Source of the DNA: Azadirachta indica
Lineage: Eukaryota > Streptophyta > Magnoliopsida > Sapindales > Meliaceae
Assembly: GCA_022749755.1 (NCBI GenBank)
Contig: CM040446.1
Span: forward strand, 18,104,884-18,168,883
DNA: 64,000 bases
Direction of reading: 5' to 3'
Part shown: positions 1 to 11,150 of the stretch, one piece after another
Layout: every line of letters begins with the position of its first letter
Position numbering within the stretch: the first letter of the stretch is position 1
Position numbers and translations under genes: made by a program
Notes under the pieces: generated by a model
Seen by the model: the letters and a program-made list of their open reading frames with translations, nothing else
The model's database searches: none
Told to the model about the DNA's origin: nothing

Positions 1-118
1 AACCTGCATAAATAACCTTTTTATGTGGAGTTACTTTTCCCTTCTTAGTTTATGATGAGGCATATGAAATCATTGCCTTTAATCATGTCTAAGACCAATC
101 ACATTGCATAAACAGAGA

Positions 119-304
119 TTACTTGGCCTTTCCGAGAGATTCTGGCTTTTTGTTACCTATGCTGACCGCACAATCAATAGTGAATGTTAGGCTTTGACCT
201 TTGAGCATGCTAAAGTTATTGTTCTCAAACTTCCTATGATGCCTCTTGAAACAACAGCTTGCTTCACTTTTTGGGATTGCATAGAACTTAGAACCTGAAT
301 TCAT
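119..304 (-). other. MATH-domain-like exon fragment
   Basis: A 61-codon minus-strand reading frame resembles the end of a plant MATH domain as found in BTB/MATH (BPM) proteins. It has an F-K-R box, then a basic and Asn-rich stretch, then L-K-G-Q-S-L and a closing I-D-C-A-V-S strand, which parallels the FKR...LKDDxLxIxCxV pattern I know for that family. A plausible splice donor (AG|GTAAC on the minus strand) lies just after the VSIG codons near 157, so the true exon may end there and not at the stop. No BTB part or other exon was found nearby, and an in-frame stop lies a few codons upstream of the first Met. It may be a relic exon or a chance frame. Confidence 0.3.
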
Positions 305-682
305 AAGTATGCAAATTATTCATGTTGCCGCATTTCTGTTTTGCATCTTGCAAAAATATAAATACTTCATCCCTGTGAATGCATAAAAGGTACACCATGT
401 ATGGTATTTATTAATCACATTGCGTTGTGAAGCTGCAATCTTATAGTTCTTATTTTAAACAATTCAAAGGTAACCTGTGTTGTGGTAGGTAGAAATTTTG
501 ATCTATAAAGAGCTCTTTATCGTCATAGCTATTCTAGAATCATACTGAACAAAGGCAGCCTTATGGATGTACATGCTCCCTATTGAAACTGTCCAGCATT
601 TAGATTGATTTTACAACTTGAGTTTTGACAGTGTTTTCCTGACTAGTCAAAATGTTTCTTCACAAAATGTCATCTTAATTAG

Positions 683-831
683 AAATCAGAAAGGAGAAAT
701 CCATCAATATGAAGCTGAAACAGGATATGATGTGTCAGAAAAAAGAACTTGAGCAGCAAACCCAAGAATTGGAGGAATGTAAGGCCCAGAATGATTTGGA
801 GAGGAGAAGTTTAACTGATCAGATAGAAAAG
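683..831 (+). CDS. internal coiled-coil exon of an unidentified gene
   Basis: This stretch is flanked by a good acceptor (TTAATTAG before 683) and donor (AAG|GTTAGC after 831). It is open in the frame reading IRKEKSINMKLK, then CQKKELEQQTQELEECK, and ends LTDQIEK. The heptad-like, Lys/Glu/Gln-rich composition is that of a coiled-coil rod, as in kinesins, myosin-like and similar plant proteins. Composition is far from the surrounding AT-rich DNA. Neighbouring exons were not identified, so the rest of the gene probably lies outside the window on the left or has decayed. The protein family is not resolved; kinesin-like is only a guess. Confidence 0.45.
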
Positions 832-2119
832 GTTAGCATTAATTTTCTATAGTGTGCCTGATACATCCTCAGAATTTTTTGAACATTTCTCTGTAGAAAA
901 ACCTCCACTAGCTTTGGGCTGATTATGCATTTACGTGCACATGATATTGATGCTCATAAAGCATATGAAGTGATTATGGAATGTTATAACGAGCCTTCAG
1001 CACATGTTTGGTCTATCAGCCTTGTGCTGTTTAACAGGCATGATTTAATTGACATAGTTACTAACAGTATGACACTAATTTATTCAGTAGTACTTTTGTT
1101 TTCCTCATCTAAATATATTTAATAATATCTTGAGGATTGTTTTACGTAGATTACTTGGAAATGGTTGTTCTAGAAATTTGCAAGGGTCACAAGCACAAAT
1201 AAACTGTAAGAATTCACTTGCATTATTATCACTTTTGGTAGTACTAGTGAACTGGAGCTTGGTTCTATATGTTATAGAAGATTAGTCAGATAATTAACCT
1301 AAAGGCTAAAACTGTGAGTTTTCCCAGAGTATTATAGCTTTGACCTGTGATGAAGTTGCACAATTTAGCAAGGAGCTGATATTGAGACACATGACCAAGG
1401 CCTTGTTTTGATTCCCTGTGGAATAATCGGGGTTAACTATTTGATCTGCAAAGAGGAAAGATCTACATAGACACATCTTGTCAAATTCTTGAATTAACAA
1501 GATCTCACTATCCCTTTACTATCCCTAATTATATACATGTGCAAGAACCTTATACCTGATTTAAACTACATAAGAAGCTTAAAGATAACAAAAAAAATTC
1601 TACCAAAAAGGATAGTTCAGTTTATAAGTGGGTTAAATTTTATCTTATATCATTTAGAACAACTTTTGCTAAAATGGATCACTAACAGAAATGGCTTAGC
1701 CATTCTGTACTCTATAAAAACCAATAACAATTTATGCACTTCTCCAGACCTGCAGCAACCCCTGGATATGGCCTTTTATCCTAAGGCAATTGACAAGTCA
1801 GTGATATCCAATCTCCTCAAATTGCAGAAAATATTACCTTTTGTAAAGTTTTTGTGGCATATGCTTTGTGATTTTTTTCTTTTAAAATCCTTTTTTTGGC
1901 AAGATACGGACAGTAATAGGTTGAAAAATGCACAAGTTCTTGTCCATCTGATTCACTGCAAGCTGTTTACATTTTATAAGTGCTGCAATTACTGGACTGC
2001 TTTTTAGTTCTACAATACAATGTCAAAATTTTGGCCTGTTCACTTTTCAAAATTGTTGGGGGCAGCAATCATGAATCATGCTTGCAACTTACTTTCAGTA
2101 ACCTGTACTTTGACTTTCT
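832..2119. other. intron-like or intergenic sequence
   Basis: No convincing gene. A short frame around 1335-1412 (IALTCDEVAQF, ending just after MTKALF) looks mildly protein-like and could be a decayed exon of the gene to its left. An AT-rich open frame of 156 codons at 1537-2007 has no recognisable domain. Confidence 0.3.
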
Positions 2120-2219
2120 NNNNNNNNNNNNNNNNNNNNNNNNNNNNNNNNNNNNNNNNNNNNNNNNNNNNNNNNNNNNNNNNNNNNNNNNNNNNNNNNN
2201 NNNNNNNNNNNNNNNNNNN
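2120..2219. other. assembly gap of 100 N
   Basis: Exactly 100 ambiguous bases, the conventional length for a gap of unknown size. Left and right flanks differ in character (gene-like on the left, AT-rich spacer on the right), so an unknown amount of sequence may be missing. Confidence 0.98.
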
Positions 2220-5200
2220 AAAAATATAAATTAAATGAATAATGAAGATTTAAAATAATAAAAAAATATTGCATTTTCATAATCAAAGATTTGGAATAAA
2301 ATTTTGTTTAACAAAAAGAAAAATTAAAAATTACAAGTTTCCTTTTCTAATAGAAAGGAGATTAAAACAAAAAGATCAGTGCCTGAATGACGACTCCACA
2401 AAGTAAATTAATAAAATTTTATCTAGTTAGTAGTAGGAAACTTCACAAGTCTTTTTCTTTATAAATATATTTTTAATTTTTTATAATGCATATTCATTTT
2501 ATAGTTGAGCTTTCAAATTTTCGGTTCAATCAATTTTTTTGAATTACTAAAAATATACTGAGAGTTTATTAAAAATTTATATATGCTAGCTTGTGACACC
2601 ATCCACAATTCAAAATTCTTATATAGAATACAAAGGAATTTTACTTTCATAAATAATTAAAATAATTAAAGTGGTTAAAAAAATTGAGTCTATTAGAATT
2701 TTTTTATTTCAAAAATGGTATTTTCGTCTGTCAAAAATACAATAGGCAAATTTCCTATAATACCAAAGTAATCAATGTAGGTACAAGTCAAATCATATAA
2801 TCAATGTAGGATATGCATATTATTAATTTTTATTTCTAAAATTAAAATTATTAAAGTTTGTTTAACTCTTTCTAAACAAAGAAATTCCCATAAGTTTATA
2901 ACCTTTTGCCGTTGTAGAACAGAGTAGTCGTTTCTCTTTGTCGGATACGATCGAGGGACTTAGTTACAATATATTTAATATATAATTACATACTTTTTGT
3001 AGAACTAAAAATTTTAATGTCAATTATAAAACTTCGGAGATTGAAATATTTAACACAAAAATAATTCGAAGTATTTAAGACAAATTAATTTGAAAAAAAG
3101 TTTAAAAATTGGTATATTTTGAAAATTATATATAATTAATATTGTAAAAAATGATAGCAAATTTAAATAAAAAAATTACGTAAGAGTCAAAATATTATTA
3201 TAATTTTCAAATTTAAATATTAGAATAATATTATGTTGATTATTATAAAATAAAAATGAAAACCTCATTCTATATCTTCTAATAATTGAAAGGTAAAATA
3301 GTTGATTTAAAATAAAAATAATTATCTCAAGAGATATTTTCTATTTTTATTAAAGTTATGGAGTATTTTCACATTGTTTTAAAAGTTAGAGGATTTCTTA
3401 TATGGATTAGAAATTTGAAATGATAAGTCGTTTTTCTTCAAAAATTAGCAAGTAAATAAATCGATTTTAAACAATTGTCAATAATATTAAAGACTATAAC
3501 AAACAATATGTATACATGATATTCTAACTAATTACATAATTGTATTAACATTATTTTTCCAAGATTTTTTTTAATTTTAAGAAATAATTTTTCATTAAAG
3601 TGGTTTAATACTATAATTTTCAAATTGTACCTATTATGTCAGTACTGAGATTGATGATCAAGCTTGCCGTGAATGAAAATTAATACATTTAAAGTAAAAT
3701 CAAACTCATCCATCACATATGGTTTGATTTCGTTCGTGAATCTGGAGCCCGAATCCTACAAGCATGAATAAAATTTGTGTTTATAATTATTGAAAATTAT
3801 TCACATAATAACATAACAATTATCGGTAAATAATTGTAACAAAAAAAATTTATATATATGTATGTATATTAAAACAATATTATATATATATATTCAACAA
3901 CTAAAATTTCTTGTGTTAATATGCAATTTTTTTTAATTACTTGTTTGTATTGCCTTGTAGAGAGATTTGAGTTATTCTTTTAATAAAATATCATAAAAAA
4001 TATAAGATGGTTAATATATTTCTCATTATTATTTGTGGGCAATATAAAGAAAAACTTTTAACAAAGAAGTGATAAAACTGCTTTACCCCATCTCTCACGT
4101 CTAATATTAAATTAATTTTACTCTAATGGAAATCATTATATGGAAAATTTGTAATAATACTAAAAAATTTGTAATAAAATCAATCCCATAATTTTTAGGA
4201 TTATTTTGGGCATCAATTATATGATTGTACTACTCTTATGGTTTTAATAATTTTTTAATACAAATATATAGGGGGAGAAGACTTAAAAAGAAACGACTTG
4301 GCTAATCTAACAATGCAAAATATATATAATTATTCATTTTTATTATTTTCTAATAATCCGACATGAAAGTCAACAGCGAGAAGACTTAAAAGAATTAAAT
4401 GTATAAACTTTTTTAATTAATATTAAATTCAACTGATCTATATAAATTAATTTTAAACAATTGCCAAGTGCCAACCATGTTAAAAATTATAATAAACAAT
4501 ATGCAAATATGATATTATATATAATTATATAGTTGTATTAACATTAGTTTTTTTAAGTTCCTTTAGAAAATAATTCTTTAATTAAAATGGTTTAACACTA
4601 TAATTTTTAAATTTCACCTCTCGCGTTGGTACTTAAATTCATGAAGATGTTAATCCCATAAAAGAAGTTTAATATTAAAAAATATATTATTAATAGAATT
4701 TATCTTATATTTTTTTAAAAGGGTTATTTATTAAAAATTAGACAATTTATCATATATCAAGAGTGATCATCATGCTGTTAACGAAAAATAATTTTAAAAT
4801 GAAATAAAACTGCTAGTTCCATCACATATGATTTGATTGGGTTCATAAATTTGGAGTCCCTGTTCCATAAGCATGACTAAATTTTATACTTATAATTATT
4901 GAAAATTAATAAGAGAATTAACGACCTTATATTTTTCTATAATATTTTTATTAAAAATCTTTTTATAAATATTAAAAAAATAACTCAAATCTCTGCAAAG
5001 CAAACAAATAATAATAAGAAATAATATATCATCTCAGGAGATTTTACATTGTTTTCAATAATTATACATACAAGCTTTATATATTTTAAATTAATTATCA
5101 CTATTATATTTTAAACATGTTGGATTCCTAATCCTTTTTATTTTCCACTTACTGATTGCGAATTAATTATAGCTAGTCAACTTCCCATAAAGTTTTTATA

Positions 5201-7310
5201 AATTAATTATATATATAAACTTTATATATCTTTTAATATTATTACAAATTTTTCATATAATCATTTCTTTGGGTGAATTGACTACTTCAGTTAGAGTAAA
5301 ATTAATTCAATATTACCGTGAGAGTTCGGGCAAAGCTTTATTTCTATTGCTATAGTAAAGTCATTTCATTCTATTGTCCCATAAATAATAATGAGAAATA
5401 TATTAACTAAGTTATATTTTGTATGATATTTTTTTAAATAAATATCTATCAAGATATTATTCAAATGTTTTCGTATAATATATAGTGCCCGTTTAGTTTG
5501 GTTTTTTCGTTACTCAGAAAAACTTTTATAATGATAAAAATTCTTTTCTAATTTTTTAATATCGACAATGAAAAAGAGGTTTAGAGAATTAAAAAAATTA
5601 TTTTTCTTCTATTAAAAGAAATTCAAAATTTGAATTTTTACTAGTAGATTTTCTCCATCTTTTTTAAAAGATAAAATTATTTAAAATATCTTTATTTTAT
5701 TTTAAAAATTTTAAGTTATTTCTTTAAAATAAAACATTAAAAATTTATTTATTAAAATAATTATTCAAATTTTTCTTAAAAGTTATTTGTGATAATTAAA
5801 TAATTAATAAACTTTTATTAAAAACTCTACTTATAAAAGTTTTACGGGTAAAAATTTTATTTTAAAAAGTTTTAGTTGAAAAGTCGTACTAAATAGTTTA
5901 ATAGTAATTTTGTTGTTACAATTTCTGTATTATTATGTCAATAATTTTCAATAATTATATGTACAGAACTTAGTCATGCTTATGAGATACGGGCTTCAAA
6001 TTCACGAACCCAATCAAATTATATGCAACAGGAAGGGTAAATGGAAAAAAAGTATCGAATTTGACGTAAAATGATTTACATTTGAAGAAAAGAAGAAAAA
6101 AGAAAAAATAATGAATTTTTGCTGCAACAATTCCTCAAGGACTGTTCCTCCATTTTTTTATTCTAGAGGGTCCGCAATGATTTGACTTGTCTAACAATAA
6201 AAAAAATTGTCTATAATTAATTTTTATCAAGATATTATGTCTCTTGACTTGACTTGGCTACACTAATTTGTGGAAGACTTAAACAATTGGCTTTACTAAC
6301 AATGCAATGGAATGTCTGCTGATTGCTCTGCTATTTGATTTTGCAAAAAGGATTATCCCATCTCTCGCGTTCACTACTGAATTATTTATTAGATTCATAA
6401 TTGTTTTCTAATGATACGACATGACAGTTAACAGTCAGAAGACTTAAAAAATTGAATATGTACTTTTTAAATTAATAATAAATTCAATTAATTTATATAA
6501 ATTAATTTTAAACAATTGCCAACCATATTAAAAAATATAATAAACAATATGCATACATGATATTTTATATAATTACATAATTGTATTAAAAAATCATGTA
6601 TTTATAATTATTGAAAGCATTGCAAAATCTCTAAGGTGATACATGAATTCTTATTATTATTATTTGTTTGCATTGCAAAGAGATCTGAGTTATTTTTTTA
6701 ATATTTACAAAAGGACTTTTTAATAGATATATTACAGTAAAATATAAGGTGTTTAGTACTTTCTCGTTATTAATTGTGGGCAATGAAATCAAAAGCCTGT
6801 AGCCCATTTCTCAGTTTCAATATTGAAATTAATGAACTTAACAAAAAGTATCTGCATAACATTCAAGCATGTCGTGAACGCAAATTAATGAAATGAATGC
6901 TAATTATCAGTGAGTAATAGTAAATTGTAAGTTATCTACTTGTCTTTGACAAATGCCTGATTTGATATGCAATTCCAACAAACAAAGATTTTTATGATTT
7001 GTAAATTTAAAATAAATTACATATATATTTTTATAATTAGCATAATAGTGTGAGGAAAATATTTCACATTATTTTCCTTTGTTGCATATATTTTTGCGAG
7101 TGTGAAGCAGTTCCTGAATCATGGTAAGAAGACGTGCAGGACTTGAGTTAGCAAATATAATGAAATGAATGCTAATTACGATCTATTATAAGTAGTCAAT
7201 TTTAAAACAAATGTATATTAATTGAATGTTTGACTATTTAATTTTCAAGTTACTATCATGACTAATTTAGTTTTATAATTTTGAAAAGAAAAGGTTCCCT
7301 GGAAATTGCC
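2220..7310. other. AT-rich spacer upstream of the RLP cluster
   Basis: No gene is seen. From about 3400 to 7300 the sequence is patchwork related to the inter-RLP spacers. Recurrent words include the CTCTCGCGTTCACTACTGAA block, AGTCAACAGC..GAAGACTTAAA, and the block reading TCATGCTTATGAGATACGGG, which appears in both orientations (about 4845-4875 inverted, 5975-6010 direct). This suggests RLP units once extended further left and lost their coding parts. Confidence 0.5.
2371..3110 (+). repeat. dispersed spacer duplicate, copy 1 (partner 47073-48545)
   Basis: Long stretches match 47073-48545 in the same orientation and order, for example the shared words AGTGCCTGA, TAGGAAACTTCACAAGTC, TTGAGCTTTCAAATTT/CTGAGCTTTCAAATTT and CAAAAATACAATAG. 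This copy lacks the roughly 880-bp block present in the partner after the shared GCTAGCTTGTGA. It has its own extra block of about 120 bp near 2865-2985. Confidence 0.75.
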
Positions 7311-7318
7311 TATAAAAG
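7311..7318 (+). promoter_or_regulatory. TATA box of RLP-A
   Basis: TATAAAAG lies 78 bp before the ATG, inside a tract (GCCTATAAAAGCAGAAC) conserved before all five tandem RLP copies. An imperfect-palindromic 5' leader element GTCTGAGTCAGAC follows at 7351-7363. Confidence 0.75.
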
Positions 7319-7388
7319 CAGAACAAAATTTACTCACCTAGCCCATCTGAGTCTGAGTCAGACAGCCTAGTTCATTTTCTAAGACATT

Positions 7389-10300
7389 ATGGGTTTATTC
7401 TCATGTTTCTTCACATTCACGGACTTACTTCTTTCTCTCTTATTATTTCATTCTGCACTTGCTCATTTTGCTTCTTCTAGCAAGCCACTCTGTCATGAAG
7501 ATGAGCGTTATATGTTGTTGCAATTCAAGGAAAGCCTTATGATTAAGGAGAATGCCTCATCTTTCTATCAGGATGATCTATGTCATCCTAAGTCTAAATC
7601 GTGGATGTCAGAAGAAGGAGATGTTGATTGTTGCTCATGGGATGGTGTCGAGTGCAATGAAAAAACTGGCCATGTCACCAAGCTTGACCTCTCAAATAGC
7701 TGCCTCTATGGCACTATTAACTCTAGCAATACCCTTTTCCACCTTGTACACCTTAAGTGGCTTAATCTTGCTTATAATGACTTCAATTTCTCTGAAATCC
7801 CTTTTGCAATCAAGAACCTTTCGGAATTATCATACTTAAACCTCTCTGATTCTTCCTTTTCTGGTCACATACCATTTGAAATCCTTGAGCTCTCTAAGTT
7901 GGTGTCCCTTGATTTATCAAGAAGTCCAGATTTTCGCCCTTTTCAACTTGAAAAGCCAAGTCTGGAAAATCTACTTCAGAAGCTAGGTAACTTGAAAAAG
8001 CTTGATCTTGGTGGTGCGGAAATTGCTTCTTCGATGCCTCATAACTTGGTGAATCTATCTAATTCCTTGACATTTTTATCTCTGCAAAGTTGCTTTTTGC
8101 AAGGTAAATTTTCATTCTATTTTTTGTTTAACTTGTTATGCCATCTGACGTTGTGATGGATACTAATGATTTTCTTCTATTTTTCAGGAAAAATTCCATC
8201 TTCACTCGGTAACCTAACGAAACTCGTCCATTTAGACCTTTCAATGAATGAATTATTAGATAAGTTGCCTGCTTCTATTGGAAATCTAACTAAGCTCATC
8301 CATTTAGACCTTTCCCGTAATGAATTATCTGATAAGTTGCCTGCTTCTATTGGAAATCTAACTAAGCTCATCCATTTAGACCTTTCCCGTAATGAATTAT
8401 CATACTTAAACTTCTCTGGTTCTTTCTTTTCTGGTTAGATACCCATTGAAATCCTTGAGCTCTCCAAGTTGGTGTCCCTTGATTTATCACGAAATTCAGA
8501 TTTTCGCCATTTTCATCTTGAACTGATCCAAAAGCCAAGTCTAGAAAATCTATTTGAGAAGCTAGATAACCTGAAAAAGCTTGATCTAAGTGCCGTGGAA
8601 ATTGCTTCTTCGATACCTCATAACTTGGTGAATCTATCTAATTCCTTGACATTTTTATCTCTGCAATTTTGCCTTTTGCGAGATAAATTCTCATTCTATT
8701 TTTTGTTTAACGTGTTATGCCATCTGAGTTGTGATGGATACTAATGATTTTCTTCTTTTTTTCAGGAAAAATTCCATCTTCAATCGGCAACCTAACGAAA
8801 TTCGTCCATTTAGACCTTTCAATGAATGAATTATCAGATACGTTGCCTGCTACCGCTGGAAATCTTGATTCTTTGGAAGTGCTTGACATTTCAAATAATG
8901 AATTTTCAAGCGAGCTACCTGCTTCCATTGGAAATCTTAATTTTTTAGATGACCTAGACCTTTCATCGAATGGATTCTCAGGTCAGTTGCCAGTAACTAT
9001 TGGAAATCTTAGTTCTTTGAAACGATTGCACCTATCCTGGTGCACATTCTGGGGCAAACTTCCATCTTCACTAGGTAATCTTACCCAACTATGTTCATTA
9101 GCCCTTCCATTGAATAAGTTTGCGGGTGAATTACCTGCTTCCATTGGAAATATCGAGCTACTAGAAGATTTGAGAATTTGGGGCTGCAATTTCTCAGGTC
9201 AAATTCCTTTATCACTCAGTAATCTTACCCGGCTTTCTACGCTAGATCTTTCTTATAATAACTTTAGTGGCTCAATAGACCTGCATATGTTTCTCAGTAA
9301 ACTAAAAGACTTGTCTGTTTTTTGTCTCTCATCAAACAATTTATCATTGATTACCAAAACCACTATCAGTACCATTTCCAAGAAATTTATGTACGTAGGA
9401 TTACGGTCATGCAACATTGCTGAGTTTCCGGTTTTCTTGAAAAACCAACATCAGTTGCTGACGCTTGAACTTTCCTCCAACAAAATAAAAGGTGAAGTAC
9501 CTGGGTGAGTGTTGAACGTTAGTGTAGAGAGTTTTGATGAACCGAAGATAATGGTATTGAACCTTTCTTTCAACTTTTTAACCGGGTTTCATGATCAATA
9601 TCCAATTATTCCTTCAGAGAGCAGCGGTATACTCTCTTTAGACCTTAGATCAAATAATTTTCAAGGACCACTCCCAGTTCCACCCATCCAGACCTTCAGC
9701 TATCTAGTTTCAAACAACAATCTAACGAGGGAAATTCCGGCATGGATATGCCAATTACATTAGCTTCTGGCTCTTGATTTGTCTTACAATAACTTAAGTG
9801 GTAATCTTCCTCAATGTTTGGGCAGTTTTAGTCCTGGACTCTGGATCTTACAACTAAGCGGGAATAAGTTTTCCGGAAGTATTCCTCAAACCTTTTGGAA
9901 TGGATCTTTGAAAATGATAGATCTAAGCTACAATCTACTACAAGGAAGAATTCCGAGATCGTTGGCCAATTGTACAACGTTAGAATTTCTTAATCTTGGG
10001 AACAATCAAATCAATGATATTTTCCCCTCATGGCTAGGAACTCTTCCAAACTTACAGGTTCTAATTCTGAGAGCCAACGATTTACATGGTATAATTGGAA
10101 AAGCTAAGAGAGCTTGTGGGTTTCCCAAACTTCGAATTATTGATCTCTCCAACAATGAATTCGTAGGAAAGCTTCCATCAAATTTTTTCCAGTGTCTGAA
10201 TGCCATGAAATTTGTCAATAAAAGTGAGCTGAGATATATGCAAGATATATTACCCAAAACTGTGGTAGCTGACAGTAATGACAATTTTGATTTTTATGAT

Positions 10301-10935
10301 TACTCCCTCACATTGAGTAACAAGGGCTTAATGATGGCATATAGAAAAATATCCAACATCCTTGTGGCCATTACTCTCTCCGGCAACAAATTTGATGGAG
10401 AGATTCCAACATCTGTTGCCAACTTAAGGGGAGTTCAAAGCCTCAATCTTTCCCACAACAGTCTCCGGGGTCATATTCCATCCCAGTTAACCAACATAAC
10501 CAGCTTAGAATCATTGGATCTCTCAAACAACAAGCTTTCAGGACAGATTCCTCAAAGTCTCATCGAGCTCACATTTCTTGGAATTTTTAATGTCTCCCAC
10601 AACAATCTCACAGGTCCAATACCTCAGGGAAACCAATTTACTCTATTTGATAACAGTTCGTTCGATGGAAACTTGGGATTGTGTGGAAAACCTTTATCAA
10701 GAAAATGTGAGAACGATTCTAAGCCCAAGAAAATGAAGATGTTCCAGACTCGGAGTCTTCATTTGCATTGGATTGGAAAATAGCTTTGATTGGTTATTCG
10801 AGTGGACTTATTGTTGGAGTGATTCTTGGGCTTAACTTTAGCACTGGAATACAAGAATGGTTTGTGGAGAAAATACTGGGGAGGCGATCAAAAAGGAGGA
10901 GGAGAAAGCAGAGACGTAGAAGCAGAATGGAATAA
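7389..10935 (+). pseudogene. RLP-A: disrupted Cf-like receptor-like protein with internal duplication
   Basis: Family: LRR receptor-like proteins are cell-surface immune or developmental receptors without a kinase. The signal peptide (MGLFSCFFTFTDLLLS...), N-cap (CHEDERYMLLQF, CCSWDGVEC), LRRs, island, C-cap (GLCGKPLSRKC), membrane helix and basic tail are all recognisable. Exon 1 is 7389-8103 and the first intron is 8104-8187 (GT..TTTTTCAG, TACTAAT branch site at 8161). After about 8398 the LRR reading jumps back to exon-1-type sequence, followed by a second intron copy (8683-8765) whose donor is AT, not GT. Lesions: TAG 8436-8438 in place of a Gln codon, TGA 9506-9508 in place of Trp, TAG 9761-9763 in place of Arg, and a 1-nt deletion near 10728 before the membrane helix. 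The start was chosen by match to the four sister genes. It is a pseudogene unless the assembly is wrong at four places. Confidence 0.88.
8259..8402 (+). repeat. two tandem 72-nt LRR units in RLP-A
   Basis: Two nearly identical 24-codon units (DKLPASIGNLTKLIHLDLSR, then NELS) lie head to tail. The same unit occurs twice in RLP-B, once in RLP-C and not at all in RLP-D. Confidence 0.85.
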
Positions 10936-11150
10936 AGTTTTCTTAATTTGTATTGTTGGAATAATTGTAGCCACAAATGGCTCTCAAGCTTAGATTACTA
11001 TTTGATTTGTACTTCCACAGAAAATAATGTTGCTGCAGATGTCTTAGTGCTGCGGTGTAATGATTTTATCACAAGCCGGATTAGACCTCAACTGAGATGC
11101 AGTCTTTCTAATCAATCTTTTTTAGTGTTTTAGAACAAATTTATAACAGC

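Noticed and set aside
1537..2007. 156-codon plus-strand open frame
   Set aside because: AT-rich, no domain, no start context and low-complexity Leu/Ile/Lys content; likely a chance frame in intronic or intergenic DNA.
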